Below, one piece after another: positions 28,631-37,811 of a DNA stretch of 64,000 bases (position 1 is the first letter of the stretch; each line of letters opens with the position of its first letter). The notes below the pieces were generated by a model. The model saw only the letters and a list, made by a program, of their open reading frames with translations, ran no database searches and was not told the origin of the DNA. The stretch comes from an uncultured Bacteroidota bacterium (GTDB taxonomy: Bacteria > Bacteroidota > Bacteroidia > Chitinophagales > Chitinophagaceae): positions 29,718 to 93,717 of the forward strand of contig CAJBRT010000190.1 in NCBI GenBank assembly GCA_903958045.1, written 5' to 3'. The position numbers and the translations under genes were made by a program.

Positions 28631-30664
28631 TTATTTCATGTCGTCTCTTATTTTTTGTAAACGAAACATTTCGTCGCGGAGGCGGGCTGCTTCTATAAAG
28701 TCCATATCTTTTGCAGCACCTTCCATTTCTTTTTTAGCTTGCTTGATGGCTTTTTCTATTTGAGGAATGGTTGTATACACCACTTGCTCTGCAAAAGTTT
28801 GACTCTCTGTTTTGCTATTGTTTTGGGGTACGGCATTAGATGGGTCATAGCCCTTAATATCAAGTACCGATGTTTGTGCAAACACCTGCTCCTTGCTTTT
28901 TGAAACCGTTGTAGGAGTAATGTTGTGTGCCTCGTTGTAAGCAACTTGCTTGGCCCTACGGCGCGACGTTTCATCGATCGTGCGCTGCATGCTCATCGTC
29001 ATTTTATCGGCATAAAAAATAACAAGCCCATTTACATTTCGCGCAGCACGTCCAGCCGTTTGTGTCAATGATTTTTCGTTACGTAAAAAACCTTCTTTGT
29101 CTGCGTCTAAAATAGCAACGAGGGAAACTTCGGGTAAATCAAGTCCTTCTCTTAAAAGGTTAACGCCCACGAGTACATCAATCACACCAAGTCGGAGATC
29201 TCTTAAAATTTCTACACGCTCCAGGGTATCCACATCACTATGAATGTATTTGGCTTTTATGTTTCGCTTGGCTAAATACTGATTCATCTCTTCGGCCATC
29301 CGTTTGGTAAGCGTTGTAACAAGCACACGGTCGCCACTGGTGATGCGCAGGTCTATTTCGTGTAATAAATCATCAATTTGATGAAGGCTTGGACGCACCT
29401 GAATGGGTGGATCCAATAAGCCGGTAGGCCTTACAACCTGCTCTACCACTACGCCGCCGGTTTTTTCAAGTTCATATTCGGCGGGGGTGGCGCTCACAAA
29501 AATGGTTTGACCAATCATGTTGTCAAACTCATGAAAATTAAGCGGTCTGTTATCAATGGCACTCGGTAAACGAAATCCATAATCTACGAGTGTCATTTTT
29601 CGGGACCTATCGCCACCATACATCCCGGCAATTTGCGGAATGGTTTGATGGCTTTCATCTATGATGCACAAAAAATCTTTAGGGAAATAATCGAGCAAGC
29701 AAAAGGGTCTAGTGCCCGGTTTTCTTCTATCAAAAAAACGTGAATAGTTTTCGATGCCAGAGCAATAACCTAGTTCACGAATCATTTCTAAATCGTATTC
29801 TACTCTTTCTTTAATGCGGTTGGCTTCTTGCTTTTTTCCTACGCGCATAAAATATTCATATTGCGCGCGCATTTCATCTTGTATTTCGTGCATCACTTCT
29901 ACAATCATGTCTTTGGGCGCTAAATATAAATTAGCTGGAAAAATAGCCGCATTGTCCATCGTACCAATGCGTTTGCTGGTTTCGGTTTCAATGCTTTCTA
30001 TCGATTCAATTTCGTCACCAAAAAAAGTAACCCGGTACCCAAAATCGACATAGGGTAAATTAATATCGACGGTATCGCCTTTGACTCTAAATGAACCTCT
30101 TTTAAAATCATCTTGTGTGCGGGAATACAACGAATTAATCAATGCGTGCAAAAATGCTTGGCGTGAAACCACCTGCCCCGTATGAATGCGCACAATACCA
30201 TTTTCATATTCGGTAGGATTACCCATACCATAAATACAACTCACACTCGCCACAATAATTATATCTCTGCGGCCACTTAATAATTGCGCCGTTGCTTGAA
30301 GTCTTAGTTTATCAAGCTCTTCGTTGATGCTTAAATCTTTTTCGATGTATACACCCGTAACCGGCATATACGCTTCGGGCTGATAATAATCGTAATAGCT
30401 AACAAAATATCCAACCGCGTTGTCTGGAAAAAACTGCTTGAACTCGCCATAAAGTTGTGCCACCAGGGTTTTGTTGTGCGTAAGCACCAGCGTAGGTCTT
30501 TGTGTATTTTGAATAACGTTAGCAATAGTAAAGGTTTTACCGCTACCCGTAACCCCTAAAAGTGTTTGGTACTGCTCGTTTTCATGCACGCCCTTTGTGA
30601 GCTGATCAATGGCCGAGGGTTGATCACCTGCTGGACTATAGGGTGCGTGAAGCGTAAAAGGCAT
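28631..30664 (-). CDS. uvrB: Excinuclease ABC subunit B
   Basis: GVTGSGKTFTIANVI, SYYDYYQPEAYMP, IIDESHQTIPQIAGMY, VGVNLLREGLDLPEVSLVAILDADKEGFLR. Confidence 0.97.
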   Translation of the reverse strand: MPFTLHAPYSPAGDQPSAIDQLTKGVHENEQYQTLLGVTGSGKTFTIANVIQNTQRPTLVLTHNKTLVAQLYGEFKQFFPDNAVGYFVSYYDYYQPEAYMPVTGVYIEKDLSINEELDKLRLQATAQLLSGRRDIIIVASVSCIYGMGNPTEYENGIVRIHTGQVVSRQAFLHALINSLYSRTQDDFKRGSFRVKGDTVDINLPYVDFGYRVTFFGDEIESIESIETETSKRIGTMDNAAIFPANLYLAPKDMIVEVMHEIQDEMRAQYEYFMRVGKKQEANRIKERVEYDLEMIRELGYCSGIENYSRFFDRRKPGTRPFCLLDYFPKDFLCIIDESHQTIPQIAGMYGGDRSRKMTLVDYGFRLPSAIDNRPLNFHEFDNMIGQTIFVSATPAEYELEKTGGVVVEQVVRPTGLLDPPIQVRPSLHQIDDLLHEIDLRITSGDRVLVTTLTKRMAEEMNQYLAKRNIKAKYIHSDVDTLERVEILRDLRLGVIDVLVGVNLLREGLDLPEVSLVAILDADKEGFLRNEKSLTQTAGRAARNVNGLVIFYADKMTMSMQRTIDETSRRRAKQVAYNEAHNITPTTVSKSKEQVFAQTSVLDIKGYDPSNAVPQNNSKTESQTFAEQVVYTTIPQIEKAIKQAKKEMEGAAKDMDFIEAARLRDEMFRLQKIRDDMK

Positions 30665-30669
30665 ACCGT

Positions 30670-31272
30670 TTATTTTCTAGTGATATTATAAATAGCAACA
30701 GGTGGCGTAAGCATTTGTTCGTGATCGTTTAACATATATATTTTTCGGACCACCGACATGCCCTTTACTACTTTTCCAAATGCCGCATAGCCAAGTTTAT
30801 CTTCTACGTTTTCGCCGCCTTCGTCGAGACCGGGTTGGTTACCAATACAAATAAAAAATTCGGCGTTGGCGGTACCGGGTACATTACGCGCCAGCGATAA
30901 AACACCATCAGTGTGTTTGAGTCCTGTTGTAGAAGTAGGTTCGTGGGGAATGCCCTTCATCTCATAGAGCTTCATATAATTTGTTTTCCAAAGACCTCCT
31001 TGTAAAATTTCAGTTTTTGGTGCGTTAGACGGCTGGTTGGTTACATTTAATACGCGGTAAAAAGAAGCGTCTTCGTAAAATCCTGAATCTACGTAAGATA
31101 GAATAGCAGCGCAGGTTTGCGGCGCTTTGCTAGGGTATAATTCTGCTTCTATGATGCCATACTTGGTTTCAATTTGTATGCGCGGATTGGCATATTTTTT
31201 TTGTGTGCATGAAAAAAATAATAGCGCTGCGCAAATAGCAGTCATTTTTTTTATGATACCATATGAACCCAT
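30670..31272 (-). CDS. Cyclophilin-type peptidylprolyl isomerase
   Basis: GIIEAELYPSKAPQTCAAILSYVDSGFYEDASFYRV...LSLARNVPGTANAEFFICIG; lipoprotein-like N-terminus. Confidence 0.9.
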   Translation of the reverse strand: MGSYGIIKKMTAICAALLFFSCTQKKYANPRIQIETKYGIIEAELYPSKAPQTCAAILSYVDSGFYEDASFYRVLNVTNQPSNAPKTEILQGGLWKTNYMKLYEMKGIPHEPTSTTGLKHTDGVLSLARNVPGTANAEFFICIGNQPGLDEGGENVEDKLGYAAFGKVVKGMSVVRKIYMLNDHEQMLTPPVAIYNITRK

Positions 31273-31754
31273 ACTTCTTCGTCAGCGATTACGCCGTTTT
31301 TAAAAATTGCTTTTTTTCTAGTGCCTTCTAATACAAAATTATTTTTTTCTAGCACACGCGCCGAGCTTCTGTTGTTTCCAAAAATTTTTGCTTCAATGCG
31401 AACAATTTCTTTATTTTTTTTTATTGCATCCACCATTAGTGCTACAGCTGCTGTTGCAATGCCTTTGCCCCAATAATTTTCACCAATAAAATATCCAATC
31501 TCTACCGTTTTAGCATATACGTCTTTATGCCATGTGCAGCTTATGTTTCCGGCTACGAGGTTTCCAATTTCGATGGCAAAATTAGCTACCGGTTTTTCTT
31601 CATTGGCATGTTTAATCCAAGCTAGCGCATCCATAACGGTGTATGGACTTGGAAACTCATTTCTAATGCTGTTCCAAACGTTTCTATTATTTGCGACTGC
31701 GGCAAGGGCTTGTGCGTCACTCATTTGCCAGTTTCGGATATTGATTTTTTGCAT
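31251..31754 (-). CDS. GNAT family N-acetyltransferase
   Basis: IGYFIGENYWGKGIATAAVALMVD...NNRSSARVLEKNNFVLEGTRKKA. Confidence 0.9.
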   Translation of the reverse strand: MQKINIRNWQMSDAQALAAVANNRNVWNSIRNEFPSPYTVMDALAWIKHANEEKPVANFAIEIGNLVAGNISCTWHKDVYAKTVEIGYFIGENYWGKGIATAAVALMVDAIKKNKEIVRIEAKIFGNNRSSARVLEKNNFVLEGTRKKAIFKNGVIADEEVWVHMVS

Positions 31755-31755
31755 C

Positions 31756-32214
31756 CTATTTTACAATCTTCCTGTTTAAATAATCGCTATAATCAGGAAT
31801 GGTTGCATCGTAGTCGCCGTGCATAAATGGCGATGTGATTACAAAGTCGGCGGTGGCTCTATCACAAGCCATTGGAATATTCCAAAGAACACAAAGTCGT
31901 AAGAGTGCTTTTACGTCACTATCGTGTGGTTGCGCTTCCATAGGATCCCAGAAAAAAAACATCATGTCTATTTCGCCAGCTGCAATCATAGCGCCAATTT
32001 GCTGATCGCCACCCATTGGGCCACTCATTAATTTTTTAACGGGTCTGTCAATTTTTTCTTCGATGATTTTGCCGGTGGTTCCTGTTGCTATGAGTTCGTG
32101 TTTAGACAATACCACTTTATTGTGCTCTACCCAGGCCATTAAATCGGCCTTTTTATTATCGTGTGCCACAAGTGCTATCCTTTTACGTGGGCCTAGTTTT
32201 TTAATGTTTTTCAT
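31756..32214 (-). CDS. mgsA: Methylglyoxal synthase
   Basis: RIALVAHDNKKADL, LIATGTTGKII, LMSGPMGGDQQIGAMIAAGEIDMMFFFWDPMEAQPHDSDVKALLR. Confidence 0.95.
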   Translation of the reverse strand: MKNIKKLGPRKRIALVAHDNKKADLMAWVEHNKVVLSKHELIATGTTGKIIEEKIDRPVKKLMSGPMGGDQQIGAMIAAGEIDMMFFFWDPMEAQPHDSDVKALLRLCVLWNIPMACDRATADFVITSPFMHGDYDATIPDYSDYLNRKIVK

Positions 32215-32247
32215 TGGGGTAGATATTAAAGTAGAAAGGTAGTTAAA

Positions 32248-33177
32248 TTATTTTTTTGAACGGGTGTAAATGATGGCTAGTAGGGGGTGTGCAGCTATTA
32301 TTAAGCTGTTCATAAGAACCGGTATACCAGTGTAGTGTAATAATAAAAACAACAAAACCAAATATAGAGGATACGCAAAAAGTAAGACTGCAAACAAAAC
32401 GGAATCATAAAATACAGTACCCTTTGTCTTATATGCCACAAAGTTTTTGATAATCAAAAAAAGCGGCGCATGCCAAAACCAGGCGATTCCTATAATGGGA
32501 AATAAATAAATGGGGCGTTTATACTTTTTTGAGGGCGGTTCTTTAAAGAGCGAAACCATTTCCTGCATTACGGTATTATTAAAATTATTTCGTTCAAGCG
32601 ACATGCTAGCTGGTGTTGAATCTGCTGAAAAGTAAAGTCCCGCAGAAAAGGATGTTCCGAGCATTAAGTATATTTTTTTTCCAAAGTGTTTAAAACCATT
32701 ATAGGTGATAACCGCTGGAAGTACTGTTGGTATTACACCTGCGGCAACGGCCTGTTGCAAAATTCTAGCAGCGCCTTTTTTAAATGGCTGTATTTCATTT
32801 TTATTTAAACAGGTCCCTTCGATAAAAATTAATAGAATCCCGCCATTTTTTAGAACTTCTACGCTGGCATCAAAACTGTTTTGATTTTTATGTAAGTGCT
32901 CTTTTCCTTCTCTTTGTCTGTAAACCGGCATCATGTTAAGTGCGCGGAGTAAAAAATTATGCCATGGTTTTGTAAACACATCTCCGCGCGCTAAAAAGGA
33001 AACTGGGTAGGTACAATTTGCCGCAATAACAAGCGCATCAAAAAATGAATCGGGATGATTGGCAACAATCAGTAAGGGTCCTTTTTGCTTAAGTGCTGTT
33101 TTGTTGTGTACTTTAATAGACACACAAAATATTTTAAGCGCTACGCGAATCAAGAAAAGTAGTAGGCGATACAGCAA
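32248..33177 (-). CDS. PlsC-type glycerol acyltransferase
   Basis: GPLLIVANHPDSFFDALVI, ILLIFIEGTCLNKN; C-terminal hydrophobic segments. Confidence 0.83.
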   Translation of the reverse strand: MLYRLLLFLIRVALKIFCVSIKVHNKTALKQKGPLLIVANHPDSFFDALVIAANCTYPVSFLARGDVFTKPWHNFLLRALNMMPVYRQREGKEHLHKNQNSFDASVEVLKNGGILLIFIEGTCLNKNEIQPFKKGAARILQQAVAAGVIPTVLPAVITYNGFKHFGKKIYLMLGTSFSAGLYFSADSTPASMSLERNNFNNTVMQEMVSLFKEPPSKKYKRPIYLFPIIGIAWFWHAPLFLIIKNFVAYKTKGTVFYDSVLFAVLLFAYPLYLVLLFLLLHYTGIPVLMNSLIIAAHPLLAIIYTRSKK

Positions 33178-33200
33178 ATGGTTTTTTTTGTAAAATAAAC

Positions 33201-33235
33201 AAAATAGCCGCCCCTTTTTATAGGACGGCTATTTT
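33201..33235 (-). terminator. Hairpin terminator downstream of recA
   Basis: AAAATAGCCGCCCC...GGACGGCTATTTTT stem, T-rich on the minus strand exit side. Confidence 0.7.
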
Positions 33236-33279
33236 TATTATTACTAACCCATCAAATACTATACATTTTAAAGCAAAAT

Positions 33280-34293
33280 TTATGCTTCTGCGGCCGCAGT
33301 TCTTGCTTCTATTACCTTAGCTCTGATTTTAGCTTCAATTTCGTTGGCTAATTCTGGATTGTCGTGTAAAAGTGTTTTTACAGACTCTCTTCCTTGGCCA
33401 AGTTTATTGGTGTCGTAGCTAAACCAGCTTCCACTTTTTTGAACAATACCAAGTTCTACGCCCATATCAATGATTTCGCCAAGTTTACTGATGCCTTCAC
33501 CAAAAATGATATCAAATTCTGCGGCTCTAAATGGTGGTGCTACTTTGTTTTTTACCACTTTTACTTTTACGTGGTTACCAATTGCAGCATCGCCATCTTT
33601 AATTTGTGTCATTCTTCTAATATCTAGACGAACTGACGCATAGAATTTTAATGCATTACCACCCGTTGTTGTTTCAGGATTACCAAACATCACACCAATT
33701 TTTTCACGGAGTTGGTTAATGAAAATACATACAGTTCCTGTTTTATTAATGGTTGCTGTAAGCTTACGAAGCGCTTGGCTCATAAGTCTTGCGTGTAATC
33801 CCATTTTTGAATCACCCATTTCACCTTCTAATTCACTTTTGGGTACAAGTGCTGCTACAGAGTCAATCACCACTACATCTAATGCGCCTGATAAAATTAA
33901 ACGGTCGGCAATTTCTAATGCTTGCTCGCCATAATCGGGTTGAGAAACGAGTAGGCTATCAACGTCGACACCTAATTTTTTTGCATACGCACTATCAAAA
34001 GCGTGCTCCGCATCGATGATCGCACACATACCGCCTTTTTTTTGCGCTTCTGCGATTACATGAATAGCAACCGTTGTTTTACCAGAAGATTCTGGACCAT
34101 ATATTTCAATAATTCTACCTTTTGGTAAGCCACCTATTCCAAGAGCACTATCAAGACCTATCGAACCCGTAGAAATCACTTCCATTGGTTCTTGGCTACG
34201 CTCGTTCATCATCATGACAGAGCCCTTGCCATAGTCTTTATCTATTTTGTCGATTGTTAATTTTAGCGCCTTTAATTTTTCAGTGTTACTCAT
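33280..34293 (-). CDS. recA: Recombinase RecA
   Basis: [38 protein letters not shown]...[35 protein letters not shown]. Confidence 0.98.
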   Translation of the reverse strand: MSNTEKLKALKLTIDKIDKDYGKGSVMMMNERSQEPMEVISTGSIGLDSALGIGGLPKGRIIEIYGPESSGKTTVAIHVIAEAQKKGGMCAIIDAEHAFDSAYAKKLGVDVDSLLVSQPDYGEQALEIADRLILSGALDVVVIDSVAALVPKSELEGEMGDSKMGLHARLMSQALRKLTATINKTGTVCIFINQLREKIGVMFGNPETTTGGNALKFYASVRLDIRRMTQIKDGDAAIGNHVKVKVVKNKVAPPFRAAEFDIIFGEGISKLGEIIDMGVELGIVQKSGSWFSYDTNKLGQGRESVKTLLHDNPELANEIEAKIRAKVIEARTAAAEA

Positions 34294-34495
34294 ATGGTTA
34301 TTTTTACTTGTTACGTGCTAATGGATAACAAAGATAAGTACCCTTTGTTAAATAAACTAATTTTTTTAGTATTTTTTAGCTAATGGGTTTAGCGGGGCTT
34401 ATTTTGTTACCGATAATTAAATGTAAAACAAGGTTTTGATAAAGCAATCCTGTATTTATGCGCAATCTGTTTTAAAAAACATAAGTGTTTGATTA

Positions 34496-35350
34496 TCAAT
34501 ACGTATTGGTCATATCGGAATCTACGCAAATTATATAATGGGCTTTATTTAAGTTTTCTAAAGCCAGATTTTGGATGTTTTTTTGGCTGACCGTGGTAAT
34601 GGTTTTAATTTTTAGCAAAGGGTTGGTTTTTGCTAAATACCAACCAATGCCCTCATAGTTTTCGGAGTGATATGAGCCGTTGTAATGTATAAATAAGCTC
34701 CCAGGCACCTGTGTGGTTACTATAAAATGTGCCATCGTAGCGTCTTTACTAGCCTGTGCTTTTGGTAGGTTTTCGCCACCATGACCGCCCATCATCGCAA
34801 TCATATTTTTATACCCAGGAAGTTCCGGATCATACGCCATAGGAAGTGGTGCCATCCAAGATTTTTCCTGTGCCGTTAAACTATCAAGTCCTGTAAATCC
34901 TTTTTTAGAAACCAGTGATGCGTATTTGCGTGGAATATTGGTAGCTGTAAAAGGAATATTATTTTCTTTAGCAAAATTTACAAGTGGCGCATAATCGGTA
35001 GGATAATTTTTCCATAAACGCGCTAGTGAATCAAGCCCCTTTGCGTTTATTTTTCCTTGCAAATAATAATCTAGTGCTTGTTGATTATCACGTTCAAACA
35101 TTTCGGCACCCAGCGTTAATTTTCTTTTTTCAAATAAATCTTTGGTTACACTTAGTTGAAGCCAGTGTGCAATAGCGTTGTTGTGGTATTCACCAAAAAG
35201 CAGAATATCATTTTGTGCCAACACGCGAATCATTTTTTGATAGCTTACTTTTTTTCCTTTGCTATCATACAATACAAATGGTGTTTTTGTTTGTGCAAAA
35301 ACGCTAACCGTAAAAAATAAAGCAACAAGGGAAATAATTATTTTTTTCAT
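34496..35350 (-). CDS. ChaN family (haem-binding/Tiki superfamily) protein
   Basis: DILLFGEYHNNAIAHWLQ...LGAEMFERDNQQALDYYL...YNGSYHSENYEGIGWYL. Confidence 0.82.
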   Translation of the reverse strand: MKKIIISLVALFFTVSVFAQTKTPFVLYDSKGKKVSYQKMIRVLAQNDILLFGEYHNNAIAHWLQLSVTKDLFEKRKLTLGAEMFERDNQQALDYYLQGKINAKGLDSLARLWKNYPTDYAPLVNFAKENNIPFTATNIPRKYASLVSKKGFTGLDSLTAQEKSWMAPLPMAYDPELPGYKNMIAMMGGHGGENLPKAQASKDATMAHFIVTTQVPGSLFIHYNGSYHSENYEGIGWYLAKTNPLLKIKTITTVSQKNIQNLALENLNKAHYIICVDSDMTNTY

Positions 35351-35363
35351 TTTATTTTTTTAT

Positions 35364-37271
35364 TTACCAACCAATACCATAATCTTCGCCATTGTTAGAA
35401 CTGCCGCCCCAAAGGCTTCCGTGCTTCCAATCAAAAAATATAGCATTGATAGGACCGCTACTTCTAGGATCAAAACTTAGTTTATAACCCATATTTTTTA
35501 ATTCGGTTCTAACTTTTTCTGGGGTATTTGTGTTGAGTGTAAGATTACCAGGTTTTGGTTTTCTGTCGGCCATTTTATTTCCACCTAATGATAACCAAAG
35601 TTGATTGGAATTAATATTTGCTGCTTCTGCCGCTTGTTGAACCGTCATTCCAAATTCAACCATGTTTAAAAAAAACTGTAATAAATTCTGATCTTGAGTA
35701 TCCCCACCCTGCACCGCAAAAGACAAAAACGGTTTACCATCTTTTAATGCAAGACTTGGTGTTAATGTAACGCGTGGTCTTTTTCCGGGCGCCACCACAT
35801 TAAATGGATTTTGGATAGAATCTAACACGAAGGATTGCATGCGTTGACTCATACCAACACCTGTATTACCCGCTATACATGCTGGAATCCATCCACCACT
35901 TGGTGTGATTGATACTACCCAACCACTCGTGTCAGCAGCTTCTACAGAGGTTGTTCCTCTCCACAAGCGGTCATTGTATAATTCATTATCGATAGCGTCG
36001 TTTTTGGCAATTTCCGAACCGTCATGACTTGGTAATACACCTGTTTTTCTAGTAGCGGTATCGGTATTATACAGGGCAGCTCTTTGTTGCAAAAGGCTCC
36101 TAAAAGGGTTTTCCTTTCCTTCAAAAGGGTAAGGATCTCCGGGGGCTGTATTTGGATTGTTAAAACCAACCGGAATTTCAGAAGCTCTTTTTTTAGCGTA
36201 ATCCTTACTCAGTAAGCCTTTGATAGGAATTTGAGTAGAAAATTTAGGGTCTCCATAATAAAAATCGCGGTCTGCGAAACTTAAATTCATAGCCTGATAC
36301 ACAGTGTGGATATAAGCAGGAGAATTATAACCCATTGATTTTAAGTCATAATTTTCTAAAATATTTAAAGCCTGTAACATACTAGGACCCTGAGTCCAAG
36401 ATTGTAGTTTGTATACATCAATCCCTTTATAATTGATTTGTAAAGGTGTTTCGATTATGGGTTTCCAGTTGGCTAAATCTTGAAGGGTAATAAGACCCCC
36501 TTGTTCCTGTGCACCTCTAACAAATTCCTGTGCTATATCACCTTTGTAAAAACGGTCATAAGCCGCATAAATCGCTTCCTTTCTAGATTTTCCTTTTTTA
36601 AGAGCTTGTTTTTCTGCGTCTACTAATTTTTGTAAAGTAGCTAGTAAATCTTTTTGAATAAATATTTCTCCCGCTTCTGGTGCTTCTCTTTTTTCTCCTA
36701 AGTGTGGTAATAAAATATTTTTACTGTAAGGCCAATCTTTAATTCTTTGTTTACCACGTTCGATACTATTTGCTGTTTGAGCATCAATTGGATAACCTGC
36801 TGCAAGTTGCATCGCAGGTTTTAAAACTTCTTCTAAACGCATCGTTCCATACTCTGCAAGCATCATACAAAGTCCACCGGGTGTGCCAGGTGTTGTTGCA
36901 GCTAATGGACCATATTCGGGCGGATAATTCATCCCTTTATTTTTAAAAAATTCTGGTGTTGCACCCGTAGGAGCCACGCCCATGGCGGATATGGCAATAA
37001 CTTGTTTTGTTTTTGGATTGTAAATTAACGCCTGTGTTTCACCACCCCAACTAAGCACATCCCACATTGTACAAGTGGCTGCTAACATAGCACAGGCTGC
37101 GTCTACCGCGTTTCCGCCTTTGTTAAAAATAATAGAACCAGCCGTTGCAGCAAGTGGTTTACCAGTAATGGCCATCCAATTTTTTCCATGCAATGGAGGT
37201 TTTTGAGTAGGTTGCGTTTTTGCTGTGTAAGACAGGATTAAAAAAGCAAATACAAATTTTAATATTTTCAT
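35364..37271 (-). CDS. Gamma-glutamyltransferase family protein
   Basis: NKGGNAVDAACAMLAATCTMWDVLSWGGETQALIY...GTTSVEAADTSGWVVSITPSGGW...GVGMSQRM...RPRVTLTPSLALKDGKPFLSFAVQGGDTQDQ. Confidence 0.9.
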   Translation of the reverse strand: MKILKFVFAFLILSYTAKTQPTQKPPLHGKNWMAITGKPLAATAGSIIFNKGGNAVDAACAMLAATCTMWDVLSWGGETQALIYNPKTKQVIAISAMGVAPTGATPEFFKNKGMNYPPEYGPLAATTPGTPGGLCMMLAEYGTMRLEEVLKPAMQLAAGYPIDAQTANSIERGKQRIKDWPYSKNILLPHLGEKREAPEAGEIFIQKDLLATLQKLVDAEKQALKKGKSRKEAIYAAYDRFYKGDIAQEFVRGAQEQGGLITLQDLANWKPIIETPLQINYKGIDVYKLQSWTQGPSMLQALNILENYDLKSMGYNSPAYIHTVYQAMNLSFADRDFYYGDPKFSTQIPIKGLLSKDYAKKRASEIPVGFNNPNTAPGDPYPFEGKENPFRSLLQQRAALYNTDTATRKTGVLPSHDGSEIAKNDAIDNELYNDRLWRGTTSVEAADTSGWVVSITPSGGWIPACIAGNTGVGMSQRMQSFVLDSIQNPFNVVAPGKRPRVTLTPSLALKDGKPFLSFAVQGGDTQDQNLLQFFLNMVEFGMTVQQAAEAANINSNQLWLSLGGNKMADRKPKPGNLTLNTNTPEKVRTELKNMGYKLSFDPRSSGPINAIFFDWKHGSLWGGSSNNGEDYGIGW

Positions 37272-37811
37272 AAGATTGAAATTACAAGAAGCAATTGATT
37301 TTTTGTTATCTAATTTTTTTATAAAAATTGTGTGTTAATAATTACCGTAATAATAGATTTAATACTTTTTTATTTAAATAAACTATTACTATTACGGGTG
37401 TTAATACCTTAATAACCTTCTTGTACACATACGTATATTTTTAGTGTTCACTTGTTATACAACTTTATACACAGGTTTATAAACAGTTTTAAACGATGTA
37501 ATATTGATTTATTAACTAATTTTTTAATTTTTTTTTCAGTTTATTAAATGATAATTTTTTTAGTATCCACTAGTTGTATACTGTTAATTAACTGGGTGTA
37601 AAATGAGTTTATTTTAGCCTAATACCCTCTAAAGCCACTAAACCTCCTTACTTGTTCTAGTTCTGTTCACATATTTTTTGTAAAAAAGGGCGGTTTTCCA
37701 CCTAAAATACTACTTATTAACCCCTAGTTTGTGGATAGAAATAAGGCCGCAATACCTTATTTTTGCCCTCCGGCAATTTGCCGCTCATTTTATTTATTAT
37801 AATTCGTTTTT
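37272..37811. other. Candidate chromosomal replication origin (oriC)
   Basis: 540-bp divergent intergenic region; 8 G/C in 60 at 37321-37380 and 5 in 60 at 37501-37560; DnaA-box-like TTGTACACA 37421-37429, TTATACACA 37465-37473, TGTGGATAG (reverse of CTATCCACA) 37730-37738; TAA/TAG runs at 37348-37356 (+) and 37383-37394 (-); gene strand switch; parS-like sites about 3.5 kb away. Confidence 0.6.

Noticed and set aside
34294-34495. 200-bp gap upstream of recA as a regulatory RNA or SOS box
   Set aside because: A TATCTTTG promoter box is visible, but I saw no clear LexA-type palindrome or stable structured RNA by eye.
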